64,000 nucleotides of DNA from Marthasterias glacialis (Eukaryota; Echinodermata; Asteroidea; Forcipulatida; Asteriidae), in contig OU452239.1 in the NCBI GenBank assembly GCA_911728455.2, positions 1,930,300 to 1,994,299 of the forward strand. The letters run 5' to 3'. The notes below the pieces were generated by a model. That model had not been told where the DNA came from. It made no database searches and was given only the letters and a program-made list of their open reading frames with translations. A program made the position numbers and the translations under genes. Positions 28,401-41,800 of this stretch are shown here, piece by piece. The first letter of the stretch is position 1. Each line of letters starts with the position of its first letter.

Positions 28401-31400
28401 AAGATTGCCTAATTAAATATTCACGTCATTATAACTCGGCTAATTAATTAAAAATTTCAACCAAATTTATTTTATGATAACTTCATGTCCTAAGCTTCAA
28501 TTTAGTATAGGATTTGAGTTTGTCATACTTACACATTCTAAGAATAGGACCGAACAAAAACGTGTACAAATGCTATGGGATTTTGAGACGGAAACAAAGT
28601 ATAATAATAATAATAACTAGACATTAAGATTTTGTCTCTAGGACAAAATCAAAGCTGTTCCGATTATTGTTTCTTAAGGTACTTGATTTGTAGTTCTTCA
28701 GATATCGTCAAGCTTCCGGTTGACCCTCAATTTAAGACCAACATGCGGTCACGGTATCCCGAGGGTAATGTTGAATTTTCAAGGACTATATAATTGAAAA
28801 AGATTTTTAAAATTGGCTGTGTACTTCTTAAGTCATGGTTCAACTTCCGGTTTACCCGGATGTTAAGGTCAACCCGAGGTCACGTCAACTCGAAGCTCAT
28901 CTTTAATGCCCAATGACTATATGACCGAAACAAGTTTGAAAATCGGTTGTGCCCTTTTTCACATATAGCGATATGAAGAGTTGCTTATAAAATATTCACG
29001 CGACAGTCACGTGAGTAATTAGTTTCTTAAGCTAGTGAGGCCAAAAGATGCACCAGCAAAACAAAAGTGATCATTGCCACCATTACGCCCATGAAGTGTT
29101 ATAAGCCTACATGGTTTTGTTCCAGTCGCGGGAAATTTCGATCTATTGCAGTACATACGCACTAATAGCTATGGTGTTGACTGAGTTAGCAATTAACAGT
29201 TAATTACTGAAGAAACACACTGCACCAAGATTAATGTCCGTCTGAAATGACTTGTATTGTTCTCTCTGTTTTCAAATTGATTTGAGCTACATAGGGAACC
29301 TAAAATTGCATTTATTTTGAAAAATGTGTTCAAAAATGTCCAAATCTGGACACTTTTAAAACCTATGCCTTTTGTACATAGATCAAAAGCCCCGTTAAAA
29401 TGATGTCATAATGACGTGACGGTAAATGTTAGGCCAGAAATCACATCTACAATATAGGACAAGTCTATAACTGAAAAAGTTTGAGGATCGGTTGTGTCCT
29501 ACTTCAGATATAGCGATATGAAAAGTTGCTTATTAAATATTCACGCGACAGTCACGTGAGTAATTAGTTTCTTAAACTAGTGAGGCCAAAAGAGGCACCA
29601 GCAAAGTTAAAGTGATCATTGCCACCATTACGCTTATGAAGTGTCATAAGCGTACATGCTTACATTGTTGCGGTAAATTTCGATCTAGTGCAGTACATAC
29701 GCACTTATAGCTATGGTGTTGACTGAGTTACCAATTAACAGTTAATTACTGGAGAAACATACTGCACTATAATTAATGTCAGTCTGAAATGACTTGTATT
29801 GTTCTCTCTGTTTTCAAATTGATTTGAGCTAAATAGGGAACCTAAAATTGCATTTATTTTGAAAAATGTGTTCAAAAATGTCCAAATCTGGACACTTTTA
29901 AAACCTATGCCTTTTGTACATAGATTAAAAGCCCCGTTAAAATGATGTCATAATGACGTGACGGTAAATGTTAGACCAGAAATCACATCTACAATATAGG
30001 ACAAGTCTATAACTGAAAAATTTTGAGGATCGGACGTATACTTTTTGAGATATGACGGACACAAACTTGACTAATTAAATATTCACGCGACGATAACGGT
30101 CATCCCTGATGACGTCACGACGAAAAAAATGTGTTTTTCATACTAACAAAATTTATAAGCTACAAGATGGTATGTAACTTATGACCATCCAATGCCTTTT
30201 AAAGAAAACCCTATCAAAACGCACGTTGCATGTATCGTTCGTACACATACAGAATGGGCTATACACTAACTATAGGTCCTCTCTCGGTTACGATTCAAAT
30301 ATCAAGGAAATCTCCAATGCATTGCCGTGATTGCGCAATCAAAACAGCTAGCCATGGTGTCCGATTTGTCACTTAATCGTTAAATTATCCTGGATATTGT
30401 ACTTTTATTAGTTTTTAATGACCTGGAACATCTCTTATAATAAGCGTTTAACTTTTCAAAACATCTTATGTAATTTAGGAAACTAACAATTAACTTATTT
30501 AGAAAATATTGTGTTAAAAACTTTCCAAATCTGGACACTTTTTGAGCCAATGCCTTTTGTACATAGATTAAAACCCACATTATAAATGATGTCATGATGA
30601 CGTGACGGGAAATGTTAGACCAGAAATCACATCTACAATATAGGACAAGTGTATAACTGAAAAAAGTTTGAGGATCAGATGTATACTTCTTGAGATATGG
30701 TAGTTACAAGATTGCCTAATTAAATATTCACGTCATTATAACTCGGCTAATTAATTAAAATTTTCAACCAAATTTATTTTATGATAACTTCATGTCCTAA
30801 GCTTCAATTTAGTATAGGATTTGAGTTTGTCATACTTACACATTCTAAGATTAGGGAAGAACAAAAACGTGTACAAATGCTATGGGATTTTGAGACGGAA
30901 ACAAAGTATAATAATAATAATAATAACTAGACATTAAGATTTTGTCTCTAGGACAAAATCAAAGCTGTTCCGATTATTGTTTCTTAAGGTACTTGATTTG
31001 TAGTTCTTGAGATATCGTCAAGCTTCCGGTTGACCCTAAATTTAAGACCAACATGCGGTCACGGTATCCCGAGGGTAATGTTGAATTTTCAAGGACTATA
31101 TAATTGAAAAAGATTTTTAAAATCGGCTGTGTACTTCATCAGTCATGGTTCAACTTCCGGTTTACCCAAATGTTAAGGTCAACCCGAGGTCACGTCAACT
31201 CGAAGCTCATCTGTAATGCCCAATGACTATTATGACCGAAACAAGTTTGAAAATCGGTTGTGCCCTTCTTCAGATATAGCGATATGAAGAGTTGCTAATT
31301 AAATATTCACGGACAGTCACGTGAGTAATTAGTTTCTTAAGATAGTGAGGCCAAAAGATGCACCAGCAAAGCTAAGGTGATCATTGCCACCATTACGCCC

Positions 31401-34400
31401 ATGAAGTATTATAAGCATACATGGTTATATTCAAGTCGCGGGAAATTTCGATCTAGTGCAGTACATACGCACTTATAGCTATGGTGTTGACTGAGTTACC
31501 AATTAACAGTTAATTACTGAAGAAACACACTGCACCAAGATTAATGTCCGTCTGAAATGACTTGTATTGTTCTCTCTGTTTTCAAATTGATTTGAGCTAA
31601 ATAGGGAACCTAAAATTGCATTTATTTTGAAAAATGTGTTCAAAAATGTCCAAATCTGGACACTTTTAAAACCTATGCCTTTTGTACATAGATTAAAAGC
31701 CCCGTTAAAATGATGTCATAATGACGTGACGGTAAATGTTAGACCAGAAATCACATCTACAATATAGGACAAGTCTATAACTGAAAAAGTTTGAGGATCG
31801 GACGTATACCTTTTGAGATATGACGGACACAAACTTGACTAATTAAATATTCACGCGACGATAACGGTCATCCCTGATGACGTCACGACAAAAAAAATGT
31901 GTTTTTCATACTAACAAATTTTATAAGCTACAAGATGGTATGTAACTTATGACCATCCAATGCCTTTTAAAGAAAACCCTATCAAAACGCACGTTGCATC
32001 ATAGAGCAACTCTATGGTTGCATGTATCGTTCCATAGAGCAAGGACCAGATCGTTCGTACACATACAGCATGGGCTATACACTAACTATAGGTCCTCTCT
32101 CGGTTACGATTCAAATATCAAGGAAATCTCCAATGCATTGCCGTGATTGCGCAATCAAAACAGCTAGCCATGGTGTCCGATTTGTCACTTAATCGTTAAA
32201 TTATCCTGGATATTGTACTTTTATTAGTTTTTAATGACCTGGAACATCTCTTATAACAAGCGTTTAACTTTTCAAAACATCTTATGTAATTTAGGAAACT
32301 AACAATTAACTTATTTAGAAAATATTGTTAAAAACTTTCCAAATCTGGCCACTTTTTGAGCCATGCCTTTTGTACATAGATTAAAACCCGCATTATAAAT
32401 GATGTCATGATGACGTGACGGGAAATGTTAGACCAGAAATCACATCTACAATATAGGACAAGTCTATAACTGAAAAAAGTTTGAGGATCGGATGTATACT
32501 TCTTGAGATATGGTAGTTACAAGATTGCCTAATTAAATATTCACGTCATTATAACTCGGCTAATTAATTTAAAATTTCAACCAAATTTATTTTATGATAA
32601 CTTCATGTCCTAAGCTTCAATTTAGTATAGGATTTGAGTTTGTCATACTTACACATTCTAAGATTAGGGAAGAACAAAAACGTGTACAAATGCTATGGGA
32701 TTTTGAGACGGAAACAAAGTATAATAATAATAATAACTAGACATTAGGATTTTGTCTCTAGGACAAAATCAAAGCTGTTCCGATTATTGTTTCTTAAGGT
32801 ACTTGATTTGTAGTTCTTGAGATATCGTCAAGCTTCCGGTTGACCCTCAATTTAAGACCAACATGCGGTCACGGTATCCCGAATTTTCAAGGACTATATA
32901 ATTGAAAAAGATTTTAAAAATTGGATGTGTACTTCTTAAGTCATGGTTCAACTTCCGGTTTACCCGGATGTTAAGGTCAACCCGAGGTCACGTCAACTCG
33001 AAGCTCATCTTTAATGCCCAATGACTATTTTATGACCGAAACAAGTTTGTAACTCGGTTGTGCCCTTTTTAAGATATAGCGCTATGAAGAGTTGCTTATT
33101 AAATATTCACGCGACAGTCACGTGAGTAATTAGTTTCTTAAGATAGTGAGGCCAAAAGATGCACCAGCAAAGCTAAAGTGATCATTGCCACCATTACGCC
33201 CATGCAGTATTATGAGCCTACATGATTATGTTCAAGTCGCGGTAAATTTCGATCTAGTGCAGTACATACGCACTTATAGCTATGGTGTTGACTGAGTTAC
33301 CAATTAACAGTTAATTACTGAAGAAACACACTGCACCAAGATTAATGTCAGTCTGAAATGACTTGTATTGTTCTCTCTGTTTTCAAATTGATTTGAGCTA
33401 AATAGGGAACTTAAAATTGCATTTATTTTGAAAAATGTGTTCAAAAATGTCCAAATCTGGACACTTTTAAAACCTATGCCTTTTGTACATAGATTAAAAG
33501 CCCCGTTAAAATGATGTCATAATGACGTGACGGTAAATGTTAGACCAGAAATCACATCTACAATATAGGACAAGTCTATAACTGAAAAAAGTTTGAGGAT
33601 CGGACGTATACTTTTTGAGATATGATGGACACAAGGCTTACTAATTAAATATTCACGCGACGATTACGGTCATTCCTGATGACGTCACGACGAAAAAAAT
33701 GTGTTTTTCATACTAACAAATTTTATAAGCTACAAGATGGTATGAAACTTATGAGCATCCAATGCCTTTTAAAGAAAACCCTATCAAAACGCACGTTGCA
33801 AGTATTGTTCATACACATACCGAATGGGCTATACACTAACTATAGGTCCTCTCTCGGTTACGATTCAAATATCAAGGAAATCTCCAACGCATTGCTGTGA
33901 TTGCGCAATCAAAGCAGCTAGCCATGGTGTCCGATTTGTCACTTAATCGTTAAATTATCCTGGACATTGTACTTTTATTAGTTTTTTATGACCTGGAACA
34001 TCTCTTATAATAAGCGTTAACGGTTTATTAAAGTGAAATTACGTTGTGCTTTGATGAATTGTTATGGTCTGGGATAACTCTTGGTTAAAGTATTTATGTT
34101 TGCAAATTGACATTTAGTGATAACTTCATGTTGTTAGCTTGAATTTTATATAGGATTTTAGTTTGTCATACTTACCAATTTTAAGATTAGGCATGAACAA
34201 AAATCGCGGACAAATACAATACGGCGTTGACAGAAAGTACAATAGTGAACTGCAAAAAAGTTGCTGCAAACGTCTGAAGTTGTACTATCTGGCATATAAT
34301 AATTATTTCTGGCCAACGGCGAAATCGCATCAACAGCGGACGTCCGTTAATGTCGTAGCTCTGTACCAGATCTTCACAGAAGTTTGGCCCGTTCAGAAGC

Positions 34401-35131
34401 TTTAAATCTCTGGCGGAGTATATGCACGATCGTCTGCTAACGCAGCACGGCGGAGTGTTAACCGTGTACGATCTCAATCTTCTGAACCAGAAAATCCTAT
34501 ACAAATACGTTGGCCCGGAAGACCGGTTGGAATTTAGAAACATTGTTTTCCGTAGTCTAGAACCGTCTCGAACTTGTCAACGACGAGAAATCTTCGTTAC
34601 AATAACGTGGGCCCGGAACTCCGTTAGGAATAAAATGTTAATACTCGATCGGAATCGTGCCTGATTAGACTTTTATAAGTCTGTTACCATAAAAAGCCCC
34701 CGCCTTTACACAAAACACAATACGTCGGTCGCAGAGAAAGTGTTAAGACTTGATCAAATTTAGAAAATTGTTTCATGTGTTTTGTACACAAATATGAAAT
34801 CTGTTATAAATGACGTCATGATGACGTGACATACACAAATATGCTACAGTGCACATCTACATTATAAAGTAAGTTTAGAACTGAAAAAAAATTTGACGAT
34901 CGGACGTATACTTCTTGAGATATGGTGTTTAAAAGATTGCCTAATTAAATATTCATGTCATTATAACTCGGCTAATTAATTAAAAATTTCAACCAAATTT
35001 ATTTTATGATAACTTCATATCCTAAGCTTCAATTTAGTATAGGATTTGACTTTGTCATACTTACGCATTCTAAGATTAGGGAAGAACAAAAACGTGTACA
35101 AATGCTATGGGATTTTGAGACGGAAACAAAG

Positions 35132-35181
<50 letters not shown>

Positions 35182-35499
35182 CAATAAAAATCTTGACGAA
35201 AACAAAACCTGTTCCGACTGCTATGTCGGAACAGCTAATAAAAACAATAAAAATCTTGACGAAAACAAAACCTGTTCCGACTGCTATGTCGGAACAGCTA
35301 ATAATAATAATAATAAAAATAATAATCCGAAGAAAAACAAAACCTGTTCCGACTGCTATGTCGGAACAGCTAATAATAATAAAAACAATAAAAATCTTGA
35401 CGAAAACAAAACCTGTTCCGACTGCTATGTCGGAACAGCTAATAAAAATGATAATCAGAAGAAAAACAAAACCTGTTCCGACTGCTAAGTCGGAACAGC

Positions 35500-35553
<54 letters not shown>

Positions 35554-35667
35554 TCCGAAGAAAAACAAAACCTGTTCCGACTGCTATGTCGGAACAGCTA
35601 ATAATAATAATAAAAATAATAATCAGAAGAAAAACAAAACCTGTTCCGACTGCTAAGTCGGAACAGC

Positions 35668-35703
<36 letters not shown>

Positions 35704-35754
35704 TAATAATCAGAAGAAAAACAAAACCTGTTCCGACTGCTAAGTCGGAACAGC

Positions 35755-35787
<33 letters not shown>

Positions 35788-35838
35788 TAATAATCAGAAG
35801 AAAAACAAAACCTGTTCCGACTGCTAAGTCGGAACAGC

Positions 35839-35869
<31 letters not shown>

Positions 35870-38800
35870 AATAAAAATAATAATCCGAAGAAAAACAAAA
35901 CCTGTTCCGACTGCTATGTCGGAACAGCTAATTACCTTCAAGTGGTAACATATAGTTGTATGGCTGTCTTTTTTTACTACATGTACATAGCTTGTTAAAT
36001 TTATTATTAACCAGAGGGTTGTCTATCTTTTCTGCAGGTGCAAGTTTAGATACAATGTAAGGATGTGTAGGGTGGTAAAAGGAAATTTGGCTGAGACAAT
36101 TCTTGTAAAATACTATTTCGTACCATAGTATGCTAAAATGTATCCATGTTGCATACAGCAATAAATTTTAAATATTATCTCAATGCAATTTCTGAAATAC
36201 TGAACAAATTTTATTTCAATTTAATATATATTATTATTAATATATAATAAGTAATTTTTGTCGAGCCAATTTATCAAGTCTGGTTTCATTGAATGTGTAC
36301 ATAAAAAAAGAACATTTATATACATGACTTACATTTAATTTCAATATTTTATTTAACTGCATACAGATCTATGTACAAATAATATATTTTCAGTTGTACA
36401 AAAAGAAATGGAACAATAAATAAACACTAAACAGTATGTAAAGTTAATTTGAGTTTGTCTTGTCATTATTAATTTGTCAAGAATAAGCCAACATATTAAT
36501 TTGACTAGAATAACATGGATGTTCCTAAAACTCTATATAAATGGATTTTCACTTTCTTTGAGGCAGCCAAACTACTTAACTAGAGCTGGAAGTAGGTTGG
36601 TTAATGCAGCACACACTGTAATTATTTCATCGATAGATTTTACCAATGTTATGGGTACAATATGTTGCAGTATATGAAATTCCTTTATACGTCCAATGGC
36701 TCTTTCTACATGTATGCGGACATTTGATAAACTACGTGAACCTGCAACTTCCTGTCCGGATAGTTGATTTTCCCTTTTGTGAATGCAGGAATGGCAAGCA
36801 TTGCATTTTGTATTGCAAGTTCATCAGCAATGGTGAACCCCCTGTCAGCTAAGATGAGATCACCAGGCAAAAGTTTATCATAAAACCCACTTTTCTGAGT
36901 CAATGTTTTATCAGAAACCCTACCTCCAAAACATTTAGACAAAAACATAACTGCACCAGTAGGCGAAATGCCAATTAAAACTTTGATGGTGTTGTGGTGC
37001 TTATAGTGACTGTAAGTGTGTGCTCTTAGTTTGAGATCTGAAGGCCGTTGCATAAATATTTCAAAGCAGTCAATGATGACCGTTGTTTTTTTTATATTTC
37101 TTTGACTTCTTGAAAGCTCTGGGAAGTGTTCGTCTTAGAGTTTGTCTATCTGGCCAGTTTATCAGTGGCTTTAGCTGAACTGCCATGTTCTGAATCCATA
37201 AATGAAATATGTTTGATGCACTTGATCTTGAAATTTGAAATCGGTCTGCGATATCGTTAAAAGCTAAATCGAGCCTAAGCTTCATTAGGACTAGCAACAA
37301 TTGATCTTTTAAATTAAGACACCTACAATATGAAGGAGATACACCTTTGACAAGCTGCTGAAACAACCACAAAAACACTAAATATGTCGGAAGACCTGTA
37401 TAAAATTTGCATTTTGAATTTGACTTAATTTTATTATTGGACCATTTCAGCTTGTCAACTTGCCAGTGAAGAGAGCTAATATCAGACTTGAGACTTGCTA
37501 TCTCATTATGGTACATTACATTTGAGTCACTAGATTCCATAGTCTGGCTTGATGATTCTCTTGTCTCTTCTTTCAGCCTCTTTGCGGTAGGTGGCAGAGG
37601 CAAGCTGCAGAAAAGAAAGTTGTAAACAAATTAAATTTTTGATGAATAAAGTCTCTTTCCTTTCTACAGACAGCATACTGACCCCCCCACCAAATACATT
37701 GACAAAAAAGGAGACAACGAACATGGCTAGCTAAGCTAGAGCACCCGCACGTCAGTGTGGGTTCAAATCCTGAACTAGTAATGTTTTCTTCGGTCACCCA
37801 AAGTTTATCTAAGATTAAGATTAGTTATCATTCAAGCACGAGTGTGATAATGAACTTATCTTCAAGCAAATTTGACGCAAAGCTCTACAAAGCTGCAAAA
37901 TGTGCAGAGTTTGAACATCCAGCAACGCAGGGTGTGATATGGATCTTGCAATATGGTGTACTAATGTTTACACTGTTGTTGCCAAGGGTCACAATTTTTT
38001 ATAGAGACAAAACTGAATGTCATAACAAAATAAGCATACTTATTCGCAGGGTCATGTTCCAACGGCGGGATTACTGATGTGTTTATGGATGGCTCAACTT
38101 GTACATCTTGTTGAAATTTTGTTTCCAGCCTTCTCTTTAGATCTGAACGTTTCTTCCATCTTGCATAGCGATTTACATCCTGGACCCCTTTACTTTTTTG
38201 CGCAGATGTGGAGCTGATAAACACTGATGGAGTAAAGTCAACATGATTTTCATCTCTGGAGTAATTTCCTGTAGATATGAGAAAGAAAAAGAAATGTACA
38301 TCCTGTACAATAATTGAACAGTAACAAAAAAAGAAAAAAATCCAATGAGGGTTGTTTACAGTTAAACAGCCTTTTCCTTTGCATATTCAGTCAATATGGC
38401 AATGATACATGCATTACGAGCTGGTGATCGTGTGCTAATAACTTCTGAACAAAAAAGTAAACAAGTCAAATCGAGGGATTCACAATTTTGACAATATAAA
38501 TGTTTCAGCATGAAGAGCTTTTAGTCTTATCGTGGAATAAACATTGCATAGTTAACAAGAACTAAACTTTTCACTAAACTTGTACTGTAGACTTGGGTGG
38601 GTGTGCTTTTGTAATCTATGATGTACACTAAAACTGAAAAAAAAATAATAATAAAGTAAATCCTAAAAATAACAAACAGCACAAACACTTAGCACCATAC
38701 TTTTTGAATAAAACATGGAGCCATTTTATCACTCAGTCAGTGTGTACAATAAACAATAAATAATTGTTCATCATTAACCACTTTGTATTTTGTTGACTTC

Positions 38801-41800
38801 AAAGTTCAATTCAAGTTTAGCCCAACTTCTGTGGCCGAGTTGAATCTTTGAATCCTTGGTCGGCCTATAGGGAAGTGGATTCAACACGTACATGACTGAC
38901 AAAATAGTTAGTTAGTCAAAAAGTAGGAGACCTGTTTTTAGTAAAAAGCAACTGGTTACGACTATAAATTAAATATGTCAGCACTGACTGACAATGACTG
39001 CAGTGTTGTAGCCCCATTTGGTTTAATACATTCAAACAATAATTTACGTAAAGTTTCAACTAACCGGTTACAAAGTGATCACTACAGATCCGATCATGTT
39101 CTGAAGGCTGCCATAGCTCAGTTTGATCAAGTAGTTGGTCCCGGTCACCGCGGTGGAGATCTACGGCACAGATCCAGGATCTTCTTTGAAGAGAGTAGAC
39201 ATTTGCATCCGGAAAACGGAAGAACTTGGTCTCTGATTCTTTTTTGTGTCGGTTCATGCAGCTGCAACAACTCACACCCATTATGTTTTTGCGGTTTCAA
39301 ACAGACAACTTGAAAAACGCGGGCTGCACTTGCGATCGATTTGTTTACATCCGAGTTTGCCAACCAAGATGGCGGATTTGCTTTATCACGTGACTCGTGA
39401 CGTGTCAAAAGAAAGGTCTATATCCGCCCATTTGAATCCCCATAAGGAAAGCCACGCCATGTTTTCCATCCTGCCTTGCTTGCTCATAGCACCTGTGGCA
39501 AGGGCGTCGATTGGTGGGGGCAAGGGGGGGGGGTCATGTCCCCCACACACTTTTTAGAGTGGGGGAGAAAGCATATCAAACGCCCCCCTACTTTTTGACA
39601 CCCCCCCAAAAAAAAAATAAATAAAATAAAATAAAAATGGATACAATGTATATGCAAAATAAAAGCAACAATACACAGCATTTCGGGGAAAATAAACGTG
39701 AGTGGTTTCGGGTTTTTCATACATTTTTCTTCAAAGAACTGATAACGTTATGGTAATGGGTGAAATGATTTTGTGTTTATCAAACATTGCCCTGTCGGCG
39801 GCGCATACAAAGATGGACCACGCATGGAATGCTATTTGGGCCTATTTCCGGCCAAGCTTGTTTCCGGCCCTAATCAATGTAGACAATAGACTGATTGTGC
39901 GACCTGCGTCACGCGATCTATTGTGGGTATTAAATGTAAACAAACACGACGTTCTCCATAGGAAAATGCGGTACGGTACATGATGATTGTTGCATTTGTT
40001 TATTCGATGGAGGCTTTTCTTTCTCACCAGTAAAGCCAGTAAGGACAGTTCCAGCAAGTCTTGGAAATTGTACAAGTAACGTATCATGTGCATGATGTGT
40101 ACCAGTGCACGACGGAACGTTTACGACATACGACCGCGATCACACACTTTTCAACACAAGAATTTCAAAGTTTTGAAGCTGAATCATCCAAAGAAATTGC
40201 TTTCCAAAACTGTGTGATTCCTTTGCCTATTTAAAATTTCGCAAGGCTAGGTATAAATGCTCAATTTTCCAATGTTCTTTACCCTTTTTACAGTGATTTA
40301 GACCTACATTACAAACATAATAACAGGCGGGTGGCCATAGTTGTCCGACGCCGGTAGTGCATAATTCAAAATAAACCTCTTTTGCAGAAGAATACTGGTA
40401 GTTTATGAAACAGTAATGTGATTAATATCAATGTCACAACATACAACTTTAATAAAATGGCTTAGTAACTGTGTTATTACTACAAAAAGCCGACTTTTTG
40501 TGTGACTCTGTCACGGCATGTATTTGCACGTATGTTTCGCCATCAGCTCAGATGACGTACAGTAGCACCCATAATAGGTCACGTGATAACATGTAAACAT
40601 TGGTCGCGCCATCGGTATTACGATATTTAAGCAATTGTAGTAATACAGCAACTGGTTCCCTCACATTCTTCTTTGATTTGTTTACATGTATAAAAATGTA
40701 TGTTTGAAGTGGAAAGGCGACAAAATACTTGCATTTTGACACGCAGGTACTTAACGCCCTACAAGCGCCCTAAAAACCTCGAAAGATTTTGACAAGCATG
40801 CACGCAAAGCAGTCACTTTTGGGAGCCAATCTGCATTGTTTTTCAGCATGCCTACATCCCCACTATTCTCTATCTATGATTCAAGCATACGCACGGTATG
40901 CAGGTGGTATGCGCATGCACGTGGCAGTAACATAACATCTGTTGCAAAAATAGAAAAATAAAACATATGCACAAAACAGTTGGTTTCATAGTTCCCATCA
41001 CAACATGCACAGTGCATACAGATTTTACACAACAATGAATGTTTAGGGGCCATTTATTTGCCAGTTCACAGAACTGGTCTTTATATCACATGTAAATACA
41101 CTCCACCTGACCAGTCTTTGACCAATCAGAGTGCATAAACTCTCCAAGATATTTAATTCAAATACTTGTTAAACAGAGGAAAATGAACACTTACGTAATG
41201 TGTATTCCACTATGCTGCCAGTATTTGGATTTCTGCCCAGGTCATTCTCAGCATACACCCTGATCTCATACTCCATGTATGACTGAAGACCAGTCACGTT
41301 GTATGTAGTCACCCCTCCTTCAATCTTATCACTGAATGTCTCTGAGGAGTCTGCAGTCTTCATGTGGCTGACATGGAACCACTGGGGTTCACCGCCATCA
41401 TAACCAGCCGTCCACCTCACAATTATGGAGCTTGAAGTCCGGCCAGTCATTACAACATTGGTCGGCTTGTTTGGTCTCCCTAATAACCCATAAAAAGGCA
41501 ACAATGAGATCTCAAAACCTCATTAGGTAGTCTCTGAGTTTTTAATCCTTTTTCATTGAATAGCATTCACTTGTTATATTATTGACAACTTTTAAATAAT
41601 AAAATCATGATCAAGCGGGAACTAAGACTAGAAACAATATGCATAGATATTGTTAGATTTCCAGTTGGATTTGGCTTCGACTGTAATTTGGGGGTGGGGG
41701 GGTGGGGGCACATGATATTTTTGTCTTGAATTCTGTGTTTCTTTGCTTCTTTATTGCTTAAAGGCAAAGAATACCTTTGGTTTTTGGAACCGTACGTTTG

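Larger units (their letters stand above)
10377..35932 (-). mobile_element. Tandem array of 12 Helitron-like units
   Basis: Head-to-tail units begin (plus strand) at CTAG 10377, 12687, 14485, 16785, 18711, 20478, 22672, 25097, 26853, 28617, 30927 and 32737, with the last ending near 35932. Unit sizes are 1.76-3.2 kb, and shared parts look well above 90% identical by eye. On the minus strand each unit ends with a hairpin (9-bp stem, 5-base loop), 6-7 bases, then CTAG followed by T, the canonical form of a Helitron 3' terminus inserted at AT. The other end abuts a TAA microsatellite, and I could not fix a TC start. No Rep/helicase frame is present, so the units are non-autonomous. Helentron-type elements or an ordinary satellite are alternatives. 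Confidence 0.62.
7391..39419. mobile_element. ISL2EU-like DNA transposon interrupted by a 25.6 kb array
   Basis: Left end AGACCTTTC at 7391 and its reverse complement at 39411-39419, flanked by AT at 7389-7390 and 39420-39421. Inside are a YqaJ exonuclease-like gene (plus) and a THAP/DDE transposase gene (minus), transcribed towards each other. Encoding both proteins and duplicating 2-bp AT targets is known of ISL2EU transposons. Only about 9-10 bp of terminal repeat matches exactly; TGGTTGGCAA recurs in both subterminal regions. Without the tandem array at 10377-35932 the element would be about 6.5 kb, a plausible full length. Both genes are frameshifted, so this copy is probably inactive. 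A 171-bp MITE at 56781 has related ends. Confidence 0.72.
39420..41194. other. RTK intron 7, right flank of the transposon
   Basis: Contains a partial hAT-like element copy (39499-39880), a short repeat end starting ACAATAGACTGATTG near 39883 and a dispersed 300-bp repeat (40321-40620). No coding exon recognised before the FN3 exon. Confidence 0.65.

Noticed and set aside
30380..30595. 71-codon minus-strand frame in unit 10
   Set aside because: Interrupted in the other units, so it is a chance frame in a non-coding repeat.
35128..35932. CRISPR-like array
   Set aside because: Spacers are low-complexity TAA repeats, there are no cas genes and the genome is eukaryotic.
10377..35932. Ordinary centromeric-type satellite
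   Set aside because: Not excluded, but unit size variation, modular insertions and the hairpin-CTAG terminus fit a mobile element better.
35046..35948. Open frames of 278-300 codons across the hairpin cluster
   Set aside because: They translate TAA/ATT microsatellites into runs of N or I and the repeated hairpin into repeated peptides on both strands. No codon-level evidence of a gene.
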